From Coriaria nepalensis (Eukaryota > Streptophyta > Magnoliopsida > Cucurbitales > Coriariaceae): a stretch of DNA of 64,000 nt. The first letter of the stretch is position 1. Each line of letters opens with the position of its first letter. A model generated the notes under the pieces. It did no database searches and had not been told where the DNA came from. It worked only from the letters and a program-made list of their open reading frames with translations. Location of the stretch: the NCBI GenBank assembly GCA_027186245.1, contig CP114486.1, forward strand, positions 9,934,501 to 9,998,500, written 5' to 3'. The translations under genes and the position numbers were made by a program. Positions 37,740 to 50,230 of this stretch are shown here, in pieces.

Positions 37740-39640
37740 TCACAAAATACCGCCACCATACCTTGCACAATCCCCAACTCACCTATTAGTCCATTCGACT
37801 ACATAGCTTCCTTGACACTTTGAGTGGTTGTTATATATTCGGATTCCGTTGTCTATAATACAACTACTAGCTGTAGTTGTGCTTTCAAACTCACTGTACA
37901 TCCAAGGCAAGATGTAATTAGTCAAAGACCTCTATTTGTTCAAGTCTCTTACATAATCTGCATCAACATATCTCACAAGCTTGACACCATCACCCTCTAT
38001 CCATATGTAGAGCAAACCAACATTTAAAGTGCTTTTGACATATCGATGGACCCACTTCACTGTTTCCCGATTCTCCTTGCCCAGATTTGACATAAACTAA
38101 TGCACAAGACTAGTTGAATAAGTTATGTCTAACTTTGTGCAAACCATTGCATACATGAGACTTCCCACGATACTATGATAATGTATCATCTCTATACATT
38201 TCTTCTCTATTTTGGAGAAATGATTGGCAAGTGGTGTTTGAACCATTTTGGACTTTGATTGGCTAAATTTTTCCAAATTTTTCTGAAGATAAATGCATTG
38301 AGACATAAATAAGGTACTTGACTTCCTATCCAGAATGATCTCCATCCCCAAAATTTTATTAGCTTCCCTTAAGTCTCTCCTTAATTGTCGCTTTAGCTTT
38401 GAGATTTCTTTTATATCTTTTGATGCTATAAGCATACTATCCACATATAAGGAAGTAAGAACACTTCGAAGCCTTCTTTAACCCATTTGATATAAACACA
38501 AATCTTATAGTCGCTCTACATAAACTTATTTCTCACATGAATGCATCGAATGCACCATTGTCTAGGAGATTTCTTTAAATCGTAAAAGGTTTTTTTAAGA
38601 AGACATACCCTCCCTCATCTCCTTTCTTGATGAACCTCTCAATTGATCCATTAGGATTTTTTCCCTAAAATTTGTGTGAAGGAATGTCGTCTCCACATCC
38701 ATTTGCTCCAGCTCTAAGTCGAATTGAGTAACAAGAGCTAATAACACCCTAATACTAGTGTGATTTACTAGTGGTGAGTAAATCTCATTTAAACCCATGC
38801 CTTCTTGTTGTTTAAAGCTTTTAGCAACCATCCTTACTTTGTATCTCAGTTTCTCCACTTACACCCCCACGATCTTTTGATCTTTAAACTTCTCAATAGG
38901 TACCCATGTATTATTCCTTTCAAGCGAGTCCATCTCATCTTTCACAACTTGCATTTATTGCACATTATCCTTACTACTCATTGCCTTCACATAACTTTTA
39001 GGTTTTGAGCAATTCAAGTATTCTTATATGAGCAATGCGTATGATATTAAGTCCGCATATCCATATATCTCAAGTGCTTTCAAAGTTCTCCTTATTCTGT
39101 CTTTTGACAATAGGTATGAGCTAAGACTATCATATGAATTATTGCCTTGCTCCTTCACCTTTAAAGGAACCTCATCACTAAATAAGTCTTCACTTTATCG
39201 ATTTGTACCACTATTAATAATCAACTCAACCCAATCATTGCCCTCTCAATAATATATCTTTAAGCCATACTATACCAACTTCATCGGCCTCTGATTGATT
39301 TACCGTTGCCATGTAGTACTCGGTCTCTTTAAAGATTACATGCTGACTAATAAATATTTAGATGAATTATCATCTTTATACCAAAGCTTAAACCCCTCTA
39401 CACCTTACGGGTATCCAACGAAAATACATTTTTGAGCTCTAGCATCAGGTTTTCCTTATTTTTGGTATGCATAGACAACATAACCAAACACCTTTAAATT
39501 CTCAAGATTTGGTGGATGGATGGCCCACATCTCTTATGGTGTCTTGAAATCCAGTACCATCGAAAAACACATTTACAAGGCAGCTGAAAGTGTATGCCTA
39601 TCAAACAATCGGGTTAGACTCAATGGGTATAGATTTTATG
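37740..39640 (-). mobile_element. Ty1/copia pol remnant (integrase end, reverse transcriptase, RNase H)
   Basis: On the minus strand, pieces of copia pol appear in the usual order. About 39590-39330: IHPPNLENLKVFGYVVYAYQ and DARAQKCIFVGYP from the integrase C-terminal part. About 38858-38600: reverse transcriptase with QMDVETTFLH, where the family has a catalytic-region QMDVKTAFL-type motif. About 38444-38097: the later RT part with KRQLRRDL and GSLMYAMVCTKLDI. About 38080-37740: RNase H with the word YVDADYV. Many stops and frame changes separate these pieces, so the element is dead. 39600-40030 may include part of its 5' non-coding region. Confidence 0.9.
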
Positions 39641-40930
39641 AGATACAATCTTATTTGTAAATATTAATAATATTATTGTTTGTTCAATAAGAGTAAATGA
39701 ATTCATCTATTTATCATGTTAATTAATTATGTTGAATTAATATTATATGTACATTTGTTACATATATCATGATAAAATCTAGTATCTTAAATTATGCGCT
39801 TGAGACAATGATAGAGATTATGTAATTTTATATATAAGTTGCTTAAAGCTTAAGATACAAATTGTTGACTAAATAATGTGGCTTATAAGCTCAATGAATG
39901 GTCAACCATAAGGTGATTTAATATGACATGTTGTTCACTTAATTAGATTAAGAAAATATTTGACCAATTTCATAATGGACATGGTCAAAGTTGTGGGTCA
40001 AGTTTTGATAACCTAAAACCTAAGAGAGCATTATATAATCAGTCTAATAAGCTGGATGAAAAAATGATTCTTCTCATACCCTCTTGGCCGAAATTCATAA
40101 GTGTAAAAGAAAAAAGTGACTTTTCCCTTTCTTTTCCATGAACTCTTTGAATCATGTGATAAATTTTTTAGTAGAATATATACCAAGCGAACTAAACTGT
40201 GTGAATTATGATTAGAGGTTGAACGTTTGGGCATCTCATTCTTCCTACCGAATTCGGTCATGATAAAGATGCAAGCAGATTCATTCAGATTTGTATTAAT
40301 TATTAAGTTTTATTCGATCTTAATATTTTTTAATTCTTGGAACTTTTATATACTTTCCATTAAATAACCGCTAGTCTAAATCTTTTTTGTACTATGGGGA
40401 GAGTAAATGAAACAATTATGACGTTCATAAATTGTAATAATTGTTACTCTAAATCTTTTTTATACTGTGGGGAGAGTAAACGTGAAAATTGTTGGGAGGG
40501 AGAGATACTCAGTTTAATTTGAAGGGTAAATTTGTTTAGAAAAATAAGAGAAAATGTATAAATTTTAATATATTCTTAATCTCAACCCTCAATATAAAAT
40601 AAAAGGTAATTTGTACTAATATACTTACAAATAAGTCATTCCGAACTCATATAAAATGGATCCTTCCCAAAGAAGGGACGGGGGGTTATATACAACTTCA
40701 AGTCACTGAGGAGGTGATTAATCCATTTAACTCTCACAAGGAAATACCTACTTGACAGATATATATATATATATATATATATATAATAATGAGATAACAA
40801 AACATTATCCGAAAAATAACAATGACAATGTGAACTCATCAAAAGTCACTGGCTGAAGTAGAACCCTAAAAAACAAACCCAACGTAAGTGGTATCTACTG
40901 ATAGGCTTCGTTGAAGGAATCGACGACGAT
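39641..40930. other. Retroelement non-coding DNA and EG45 upstream region
   Basis: 39650-39860 resembles sequence near 15760-16000 and 18340-18500. About 40375-40490 contains a tandem duplication of roughly 70 bp (repeated words TCTAAATCTTTTTT and GGGGAGAGTAAA). A (TA)n tract is at 40762-40786. No gene. Confidence 0.45.
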
Positions 40931-40935
40931 GCTGC

Positions 40936-40943
40936 TATATAAA
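40936..40943 (+). promoter_or_regulatory. TATA box of the EG45-like gene
   Basis: TATATAAA, 75 bp upstream of ATG 41018. The usual transcription start about 30 bp downstream would fall near 40970, so the in-frame ATG at 40967 is unlikely to be used and 41018 is preferred. Confidence 0.6.
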
Positions 40944-41017
40944 CAAGAACAAGGTTTTTCGGTTCAATGGAAAAAAATCCAGAGAGAAGCGACGTCACCT
41001 TTTTTATAATTTGCAAA

Positions 41018-42023
41018 ATGAAGTTGCTGATCATGTTGGTTATAGTAGCAGTAGTAGCTGTGCATGCATGCCTACTTGTTTCTATCGCTTATGCTGATCT
41101 AGGAACTGCTACCTTTTACAACCCCCCTTATGTCCGTAAGTATATATATATATATATATGTATATATATGTATAACTAGCCCATATCATCTTCAAATATT
41201 TGACTTTTAGTTATGAATATTGTTCATTTCTTGTAATATTGCTCTTCAGTTTAAGATTATAATTTATTGAGACGGTCTCTATAGATTAGTTATGAGGGGT
41301 ATTCAGGCTAGAGCTAAGCACAGTAACTGTCAATACCTTATTTGTCCCTCGTCTAGTGATAAGCCACTGCAAACCCTGGAAACGAAACATCTACGTCTTT
41401 AATACCGATTGTTGTGTTGACGCTAAGAAATACCATATATATTATCGAACTCGAAAACTCTAAAAATAATCTCACCTAAAATCTTGAATCTTGGCCACTC
41501 TAACGAGCCCCTAGATTCATAATTCCCACTTAAGGACATACGAATAGATTCCCACTTAACTCACGTACGCAAACTGTTCTTGTATACAATTTAACAACAT
41601 ACTTCCAGGACCAATTAGAAGATGGCATATCACAACATATAGTTTTCATGCTTAAATTTATATCTATCTATATATATACAGTAATAATTTTGTGGGTATG
41701 AAAATATTATATTGGCAGCATCTGAGTGCCATGGATATAAGAATGACGGTGGATTAGTAGCCGGAGCGAGTGAGGAGTTGTGGAACAACAGCGCCGCGTG
41801 TGGGAAGTTCTATCAAGTAAAGTGCATTGTGGCCGAGCCAGACCAAGTAGCAGTAACTACTGATAATCCTTGCAAGGAGGCAATAGTCGTGGTTCAAATA
41901 GTCGACCGTTGTGGGCCCGGATGTCAAGGAACCATCAACCTTTCTCGAGATGCCTTCTCTCTCATTGCTAATAATACAAGGACTGGACTTATTGATGTTC
42001 AGTACTTCGAGTATCTCCCCTAA
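41018..42023 (+). CDS. EG45-like domain / plant natriuretic peptide-like secreted protein
   Basis: Small apoplastic protein of the expansin-related double-psi beta-barrel family. Exons 41018-41135 and 41719-42023 join in phase (C|CA) to give 140 residues. A signal peptide of about 26 residues ends at IAYA. The mature protein starts DLGTATFYNPPYVPSECHG and has the family landmarks AACGKFYQVKC, VQIVDRCGPGCQGTINLS and a closing EYLP. Six cysteines in the usual spacing are present. Members act in water and ion balance or as wall-associated proteins (PNP-A), but no catalytic activity is expected. The start at 41018 is chosen over 40967 because of the TATA position and a cleaner signal peptide. Confidence 0.92.
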
Positions 42024-42374
42024 AGAGATGATGGGGTAGCATATCACATCAGTAGCGTGCGTCTGTTGATGTAGGACATGGTATCTTATCTATGTATGCC
42101 CAGTCCACTTGGTTTCTATAATGAAGTCTTAACAAATAACATAAAAGAAGTTATTTGGTGAAAATGTTAGCCGTGTGATCAAAACATAAAAGAAGTTATT
42201 GATACATATTTATGTACAAACCGAATGTGTGTATATAAATTGATTCCAAGAATCTGCAAAAAATAACACTGCCCAACCCAGAAAAGTTCATTTCTTGTAC
42301 ACTTGTGATGGCATCAGGTCCGTCTCATCAATAAATATCGTATATCGAGCTGATAATGTAAATTCCAACACAGG
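42024..42374. other. Spacer between EG45-like and VPS20 genes
   Basis: Convergent 3' regions; probably both 3' UTRs. The 15-nt word ACATAAAAGAAGTTA occurs twice (near 42140 and 42184). No gene. Confidence 0.5.
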
Positions 42375-44706
42375 TCAAGCCGGCAATGGCTCCTCCATAA
42401 CTGTTTAAAATTCAAGATTTTCCACATTTATTTAATAAGACGCAATCAAATTAAAAGATAAACAGCCTCGTATGAGAGAGAGAGAGTAACCTCTTTTCTT
42501 TGTGGAACCATCAGATGAAGCAGCAACATCAGCTGCAATGGGAGCTTTTGTCGGTACATCAGGAAGGTCTAGATCCACTTCATTTTCTTCAGAAGCCGGC
42601 ACTGAAATAGGAGCTTCAGGCAGATCTTGAACAGTGATCTAGAGAAAGGAAAGAAAATTTTAAAAATTATAGTATTGGAAATGACAATTGAAAGGCAAAA
42701 CCCAATTTAAAAGCCAGAGAAGAAGCAAGTCCGTACAAGGATCAATTCACACTCCTAACAATTATGTAAGAAATAAAAATTAAACATACCTGAGCTTCCA
42801 GGTTGTCAAATTCTGCTAAAATCTCCTCTTCATCTTCTGCTGATAATTTCTCTCCCAATATCGCATTAATTTCCTTCAAATCATAATAAAATGGCACCAT
42901 TTACATAGGAATCATTAACCCACTCAAAATCAAATGCGAGAAAAAAGAACAATTTGGGCTGATGGTAGCTATTTATACCACGTAATTCTTCGCATATAAG
43001 ATGACCTTTAGCATCAAACCAATTTCAAGGTGCGAAAAAGAAAAAAAGCACATCCATAAAACCTAAAGAGGAAGGGGTATAATTTGAGGGCTGTAAATCA
43101 GAGACAGTCACCTGACAGTGTCATAGCACATTTCACTACTTGATAAGAATTAATAAGGTAGAAACTTATTTTTGACAATGCTCTCTTCTTCCTCACTTTA
43201 TACCTTCAATACAGATTTTGAGGAGGAAAAGAAAAGACTAGCGAGTTATGTGTAAATAATATGTCATTGTAGGTAAGTAGCACTAAATAGTAAGACATTA
43301 ATTTGTTATGCTTTTAAACTCTCAAGGATAGCTGCCTAGAGACAGGAGCGCTGTAATTTATATCTAAGACTTTTTAGAGAGAGAGAGGAGGGTTAAGAGG
43401 CTAGAATAAAAAAGATTGTCCGCCCTTTTTTTTCCCCCCCCTCAAGATAATGAATCCAGTACAGAATTAGGTAAAGTGTAAAATATTCAGTCATGAAGGT
43501 AAGATAGAGATATTGAAATTAAAAAAGGCTATAAAAGTGAAACTCACATCTTGATATGCTTTAGCTTCAGCAGAATCATCCATTAGCTTCTGGACATCAT
43601 CAATGTTGATCTCACTTTGAATGGCTTTAATCGCATTATTACCCGCCTTCAAACTCTCAAACACAGCTTTCTGCTTGCTCGAAAGTTCTATATCTGCCAA
43701 CTGACCCACAATTTATTCGCAACGTATCAAATAAATGAATAATACAAAGAAAGATAACAAGACTAATAATTTCTATCTTCAAAATAGAAAAAGAAGACTA
43801 CTGACTTGTTGCTCAACATTAATGAGCCAGGCATCAACTTGCTTGAGTAATTCTTCCTGTGTCTTTTTCTTCTTCAAGGCTAACAAGGCCCTGTCCTTTT
43901 TCTTTTCACGAATCAAATCTCTTGCTGCTTGCTTTTCAGCTTCAATAACAGCATCCAGCTATAAAAAAATTTTAAAAATAAAGAAGAAGAAGAAGAATCA
44001 TCACAAAATGAATAACGATAAGAAATTAATATAAATCATAATGAAAGAATATCCTCAAAGCAACAACTTAATTTAGTAGCTAAGAGTCCACTACATATCT
44101 AAATACCATGCTTTCATAGATTCAAAGGAAGCTGATACAGCTAAAAAATCCTCAATTTTCTTAGAAAATATAACAGGCAGGGTAGGGTGCTTTCACATAC
44201 CAAGTGAAATCCTTACAACAAAGACAGTTGTATGAGCAGTATCGAGTTTTTGCTTGATTAAAATGGAGTGTTTAGTTAAGTACATCCCTTAACTTTTTTC
44301 TGTTCTTTTTGGGCCCAAGCTTTGTGATTTATGCTCACTCCACATCTAAAGAACAACTTCTTCCCACTAAATAGTATAAGATGGGAAATCAAATCACTAC
44401 GATGGATGAGGTCAACAGTGTTTGTGTTTAGTTCCATAAGCAAAGTCAAATTCAGCTAATCAGCACCGGACGCGGGGGTTCAATTTCTTTACTCGTCCCT
44501 ATTAAACCGTCCAATTTCTCGGCAACCAAACAGAAACAGATCAACATACAAAATTGAAAAAAAAAAAAAGAAGAAGAAGAAGACTAATTAAAAGAGGAGG
44601 AAACCTTTTGTTGATATTGAGCAAGTTTGCGTCGCTGCGTCTTGAGAGAGAGAATTGCTTTATCAACATCTGTGACCTTAGGCTTTTTCACAAACAGATT
44701 CCCCAT
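42375..44706 (-). CDS. VPS20: ESCRT-III subunit VPS20 (CHMP6 homologue), complete
   Basis: Nucleates ESCRT-III filaments on endosomes for sorting into multivesicular bodies. Minus-strand exons: 44706-44605, 43958-43806, 43700-43548, 42873-42790, 42638-42491, 42400-42375; phases agree and give 221 residues (Arabidopsis VPS20.1 is about 219). [20 protein letters not shown] starts with Gly2, a likely N-myristoylation site as in CHMP6. The basic core helices are [20 protein letters not shown] and the following Lys-rich segment. The acidic C-terminal half contains [10 protein letters not shown] and LPDVPTKAP, and the protein ends VMEEPLPA. The gene looks intact and lies tail-to-tail with the EG45-like gene. 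Confidence 0.95.
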
Positions 44707-45002
44707 CTACTTCTTGTCAATTTCCTCGATCATATAACAGATCACTTTTCCTTTTCTTCCTTGAGCGCAGATTATGATTGTCTCGTCACAGGGCTTGGAC
44801 CAAAAGGATCTTGGCAAGCCCCTTTCTATTTGGTTGCAGAGAAGAGAGAGAGATTTGGGTGAAGCAATGGGCAAGGAATGACCTGGACTGCATCCCATCT
44901 GGACTGGACCCTTGTTATATAATAAGCTTAAACCGGATTCCCCTTTTTTTTCTTTTTTCTTTTTTCTTTTTTCTTTTTTCCTTTTCTTTCCGTTAAATTT
45001 TA
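44707..45002. other. VPS20 upstream region
   Basis: Probably holds the VPS20 promoter and leader. Contains TTTTTTC-type 7-bp repeats at about 44945-44985 next to the transposon end. No independent gene. Confidence 0.45.
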
Positions 45003-46433
45003 CGGTTAATTTAATTTTTAATAGATATATAATTCAGTTTTTATTAATTTTTCGTTTAACTAGTTTTGATAAACCTTTTACTCTATGCTTTGTTGAAATA
45101 AATTTTTTCAATTCTTCTAATTATTTTTTTTTTCAAAAAAGGATGACGTGATATTTTTAGAGTGATATAGTTGTTGACATATCATGTATATTATTAAAAA
45201 AATTAAACTATTTATTTAAAAATATTTCATCCTTATATTTTTATTGTTTTCCATTTTTATCCCCTATTAATTCTTTATTTTATTTTTTACTTAATTTTTT
45301 TAACTATTGAAAAAAGAACTAAAATATTTGATTTGATTTCTCATAAAAACCTCGAAATATTCCTTTTTTTTTTTGAAAAATCAATCAAAATATTCTAATT
45401 TTTTCTCAGGTATCCAAATTGAATTAATGTAATTCTTAGTAAGGAACCCAATCAAATCACTTGTAGGGAATCCAATTGAATCAATCTGATTCTTCCTCAC
45501 TAAAGATCGAACCCAGTTCTTGTTCTTCGCAAAGGCGAAGCTCCATGGCTATTGTCATGGAACTCGAAGCTCCATAGAAAATTTGTAGCTCGCTTTAAAT
45601 CTGAAACTTCTAGCTCCAGATCTGCAGTTCCATGGAAGTAGCCCTAGAGCATCGCCTACTTGAAAAAGAAGAATCTGGTCTCAATCTTTGCTAAAAAGAA
45701 GAATCATGTCTCATTCTTCTGGAAGAAGAAGAACTAGGACCGGTTCTTCACGAAGAAGAAGAACTAGGACCAGTTCTTCTCGAAGAAGAAGAATTAGGTC
45801 TGGTTCTTTGCAAAGAAAAACAATTAGTTCAGTTGTTCGCGAAAAAGAAGAATTGGGTCCAGTTATTTATAAATATCTACAATCAGGTCTCCTTTTTAGT
45901 AAGAAAGAACCGAATCGATTCTTTTGAGTTCCTCACAAGTGATCCAATCGAGTTCCTTAGAAAAATTATATCGAGTCGATTTGGATACCTCACGAAAATA
46001 CTAGATAATTGGATCAATTTCTCAAGAAAATACTAGTTCATTGGATCAATTTCTCAGGAAAAAGTTGGAATATTTGGATCTAGTTTTTGCGAGAAACCGA
46101 ATCGAATTTCATTTTGTTATTTTCTATATTTATTAAAAAAAAATTAAGTAACAGATAAAATAAGAATTAATAGGGGAGAAAAGTAGAGAAAAATAAAAGA
46201 ATAAGGGTGAAATATATATATATATATATATAAAGTAATTTTTTTAAAGATGTGGCATGACATGTCAATAGCCATATCACCCAAATAAGCCATGTCATCC
46301 TCTTTTCTGGAAAAACTTATCGCAATAACAAAAAAGTTACATTTCCATAATATAAGGACTAAAAAGTTCGTTGGAGTCGGTCAATGGACAAATTTGTAAA
46401 AAATTATATATGAATTAAAAAGTGAATTAATCT
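45003..46433. mobile_element. Non-autonomous Mutator-like element with long terminal inverted repeats
   Basis: The two ends are inverted copies over at least 250 bp with indels: CGGTTAATTTAATTTTTAAT at the left pairs with the reverse complement AGATTAATTCACTTTTTAAT at the right, and inner landmarks GATGACGTGATAT / GATGACATGGCTTAT and CCCCTATTAATTCT recur in the same order. Flanking 9-mers TAAATTTTA (44994-45002) and TAAATTCTA (46434-46442) match 8 of 9, fitting the 9-bp duplication of Mutator elements. The interior carries a 30-bp minisatellite and no transposase. Confidence 0.85.
45660..45895. repeat. 30-bp minisatellite inside the Mutator-like element
   Basis: About eight head-to-tail units of roughly 30 bp with the core GAAGAAGAAGAACTAGGACC. 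Because 30 is a multiple of three, one frame (45688-45927) stays open and would encode Arg/Ser-rich decapeptide repeats. I regard the frame as a by-product of the repeat, not a gene. Confidence 0.8.
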
Positions 46434-46442
46434 TAAATTCTA

Positions 46443-47120
46443 TTTACATGTTTTCCTATCTTTTTCTTTTACTTTCATTTGACTGTCCTTGAACTTTTAT
46501 TTGTATCATATTTTATACTTTTAAGTAAAAAAGATAAGAGATAAGTATTAAAATACTATAAAAAGCTTTGCTTAATATTTATTAAACAAAATTTGGCACA
46601 TTCTTCTTTTCTTAACTTTTATTTTTTTCCTATCACCGCCTTAATCGTTGTTTCCCCACCTCCTCATTGGCGCCACCACCAACCACCAACCCCTCCATTT
46701 TTTGTCGCTGCCTTTAAAGGTAGGGCGGCATGGTGAAGGAAGTGGAGCAACAAGTAGCAGCGACAATTATGTAGGTGGGGATGTTGTGGCAATAGAGATG
46801 GAACGACTGCGGTAACCATAGAGGTGGGGCGGCGACTATGAGGTGGGACGACAACGGCGACTATAAGATAAGGCATCAATGGAAACGATAGAGATTGGTG
46901 GTGTGGTGATTGAGGTGGAGCAATGGTTGCAATGAAGGGAGGCAATGATGTGCGGTATCGGATTTGTGGTGACGACAGTAATATAACGTAAATAAAAGTT
47001 GAGAAAAGAAGAATGAGTCATATTTTATTTACTAAAAGTTAAGGATAAAAATAAAAATCGAAGGATGAAATTAAGTTAAGCGAAAGTTAAAAATCAAAAA
47101 TAAAATAAGAATGTAAATAA
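46443..47120. mobile_element. Possible second long-inverted-repeat element
   Basis: The left AT-rich arm (about 46445-46630) and the right arm (about 46985-47120) are inverted copies. The clearest match is CATTCTTCTTTTCTTAACTT near 46598 against its complement near 46996. The centre (46630-46985) is GC-richer with GGTGG-type repeats and gives spurious open frames. Ends and target-site duplication could not be fixed. Confidence 0.5.
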
Positions 47121-50100
47121 AAGAGCTAAAATAACAATGTATCATATTTAATATATATATATCCTCCCAACTTTCTTTTTGCCATAATATGTCTCCCAAC
47201 TTTCAAAATATCTCAATTAGAGCTAAATATTTATAAGGATAAATGACCATTTATTGACTTATACTATAAAGAATTAGTCAAATACTACTTTGTATTATGA
47301 AAACTCTTAAGCTATAATATGTCTCCCTTATTGAATTAAGCTTATATAGAGAGATGCAATGATGCACATGAACTCTCTTAATGAATTAAGTTTATTCTGT
47401 ACTAAAGCTAATTCTTGGTGTTATCCATTTGAACTATATATTTGTGTGTTAAATTTCTTGATGGTATGGTGAGGTCTTTTGTACATAATTTTGATTCTGA
47501 CTGAACCACATCTTACTTCTAATTTTAGAATTTTATATTGTGGATTAGATTGTTTACATGCCATATAATTTTGATAAAAATATGCATTTATGGAATCTGT
47601 GTGAATTTTTTTTATGTAAACTCTATAAATGAATGATTTAGAAAATTATTGCGGTTGATAAACAACTTTTAGTATGTTGTTTATATATGTCATATGTTTA
47701 CTTTGCTGACATGATAAAGATATAAATTTTAAATCTAAATGTAGCAATTTATTTTGTGAATCATGAGAGATATATTTAATTTTTTTCCTGCAATAATTAG
47801 AGATCACTTGTATAAAATATAATTAATTTATATAAATTGACATTATACTTGAACACAATTGTTTGGTGGTCTTGAAGATACATACGATATTAGTATCTCA
47901 TCAAGTATATGGACTGTTCACGTATATTCAGATTAGTAACATTATAAATAATTTGTTTGCATTTATACTTCTAGTTAATGTATTCAATTACCTACCCAAA
48001 GGGAGTCATTGTGTATATGAAATTAGAGATGGCATGAAGCATAGGATTAGAAGTATATTATTAGCCTCATAAGGTGCCTTCATGTAGAAAATGCTCATTA
48101 ATATGTTATACACTTTATCCAAAGAGGAGTATATACTAATACACCGAGAATCAATTGAAGAATAATTGTCACTACCCGATTTACCAGATCAATGACCGGC
48201 GTGAGATCTACGCGACTGAAGATAACCTGGAAACCCGTATATAAAAACCTATGGTCATGTGATACTCACCAACCTCTTTTCTTACTTACTTCCACATATC
48301 ATAACCTGTGGAAAACGTTCAATTCAAGATTTTTCATCCATCAAAAATCAAAATCTATATTGCATAAGTATAACATGTAGCCGTGTACCAAATCCATTGC
48401 TAAACCTATAAATGGAAGTAAAACATAGGTATATAATATTATACATTTATTATATTTTACACCATTTCTAATTATATAGTGGAGCGACTATGGTCGTTTT
48501 CAAAAAAATAGTCCACTAAGCTAGACCTTACCAAGTTCTATTAGCAACCGACAACAAGTCTCCCGAAGGCTCTATTTCTTCACTAATCTGAAAGGTTTTC
48601 AGTAAAATGAGGAATAAGTATAAAACTCAATGAGTAATAACTATAACATGTTTGAGTTTAAAGTCATGAAGATGCGACTTGTCAAAATTATTTCAACTCA
48701 TGCATTTTCGTGAAACAGTACAGACTTGCGCACTTTCTGTAAAATCCTTAAATCTGATCCTTCCTACCTATAAATTTACATCAAATAAGACATAACTATA
48801 CTTTCATAAAATATTACAGTTATGAGATAAAAACCGGCAAAAATGTCACTCTTCAAAACGATTCCAACACATAATTCCATAAAAAACATCATAGATTCAC
48901 ATTTGTGCAGTAAGGTCAGTTAAATATATCATTTGTAGTTCAATCTTTAGCATATACTTATTTTCAAAAACTGAAAATATCATCAAAAGTCATGTGAATC
49001 CATATCATTCATAAATTAGTATTTACATATATATCATTCATAAATTAGTATTTACATATATATCATTCATAAAATCATGAGTGTAAGAGGCAAGAGGTGA
49101 TCATGTGACACTTTGCTCCCACTTAGGATTCAAGAGGTGGCCCCTGTTTTACTTTACTTCTACTAACAATTTTACAAGAAGTTTTAACTGTGAGGGGTTA
49201 TGAGGTAAGGTTTCCGCTAGTTCCTTCACCCGCAGGACGATAGCTAAATGAGCAATTCTCCCTTTTGACACATAATAAGCCCTTGTAGACATCTTGAATT
49301 GCTAATCTCAGCTCAGTAACATAACATTCTATATGCACATGGCCAGCAATCTCGATGTTGGTTGGCGTCCCATTACAAAACTTCATGTATTCAAATCCAT
49401 ATAAAACATATTGTGCCATATATAAGGCATATATATACTCATGAAATCCTTACCTCAATGCAAGCATTTTCATAAATGCAGCAACAATAGTTCAGTTCAG
49501 TTTAGGAAATAAAACAATATCATTTATGAAATTTCATTTCATTTCAGTCCTTTCAGAAAAACAGCATGCGGAGAAAAAGCCATGAAAAATTATAAAATCA
49601 CATAAACATCTTTCAGCATACTGAAAACCATTAAAAAAAAATTAGCAAACTGTAATTACCACTCACAATCACGTAGAATAAAAATCATGAAATGACTTAA
49701 ACACCTTTTAACAACTTAAAACCATTTAAAAACCAACATGCAGTAATAATCACTCACAGTTCAACCTCCGTTGATCCTAGTCTGTTTAGACACTTGCTTG
49801 CTTGGAAGGGTGCTCCTCCAATAAATCTAAGCATTAACACATACAAAGATAGACAATTCAATCATCATGAATGCCCAAAATAATTCAATTAACAAAAATA
49901 GTTAAACTACCATTTATATCTCTCTCTAATCCTTCTCTGGAAGAGAATTCGATAAAAGAAAGAAATTTTAATATGTTATATAAAAAAAAAAATTTCGAAT
50001 TATATATTAATTATATAAATTTTTATATTAATATAAATAATTTTAATGTAATAATTATTTTAACTATTAAAATAATAAGAATGATCCATATTTGTACTCA

Positions 50101-50230
50101 TAAATAACCGAAGTGACGCATAGAGAACAGCGTCCGAATATGAATATCCTTGCCGGGAAAGAAATAAATAAAGAAATAGAAAGAGGCAGTTGAAGTCACA
50201 GCGATACAGTTGAGCTCTGCTCACAAATTG
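47121..50230. other. AT-rich intergenic DNA with retroelement-like and tandem repeats
   Basis: No supported exon. A 29-bp unit (core ATCATTCATAAATTAGTATT) is repeated 2.7 times at about 49004-49075. The stretch 48170-49850 has the look of LTR-retrotransposon non-coding sequence ('gtcactacccgatttacc' near 48168) but carries no pol domain. Open frames at 47863-48072 and 49198-49419 match nothing I know. Confidence 0.4.
49004..49075. repeat. 29-bp tandem repeat
   Basis: Two full copies and a partial copy of a 29-bp AT-rich unit, nearly identical to one another. Confidence 0.85.

Noticed and set aside
40967..41017. Upstream ATG giving a 17-residue longer EG45-like protein
   Set aside because: It would lie at or before the expected transcription start set by the TATA box at 40936 and would spoil the signal peptide.
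45688..45927. Open frame encoding an Arg/Ser-rich repeat protein
   Set aside because: It is one frame of a 30-bp tandem repeat inside a transposon. The unit length alone keeps it open, and no promoter or homologue is apparent.
46664..46945. His/Pro-rich open frame of 93 codons
   Set aside because: Composition artefact of GGTGG-type repeats in the core of an inverted-arm element.
49198..49419. Minus-strand open frame of 73 codons
   Set aside because: No recognisable family, splice context or paralogue. Surrounded by retroelement-like non-coding DNA.
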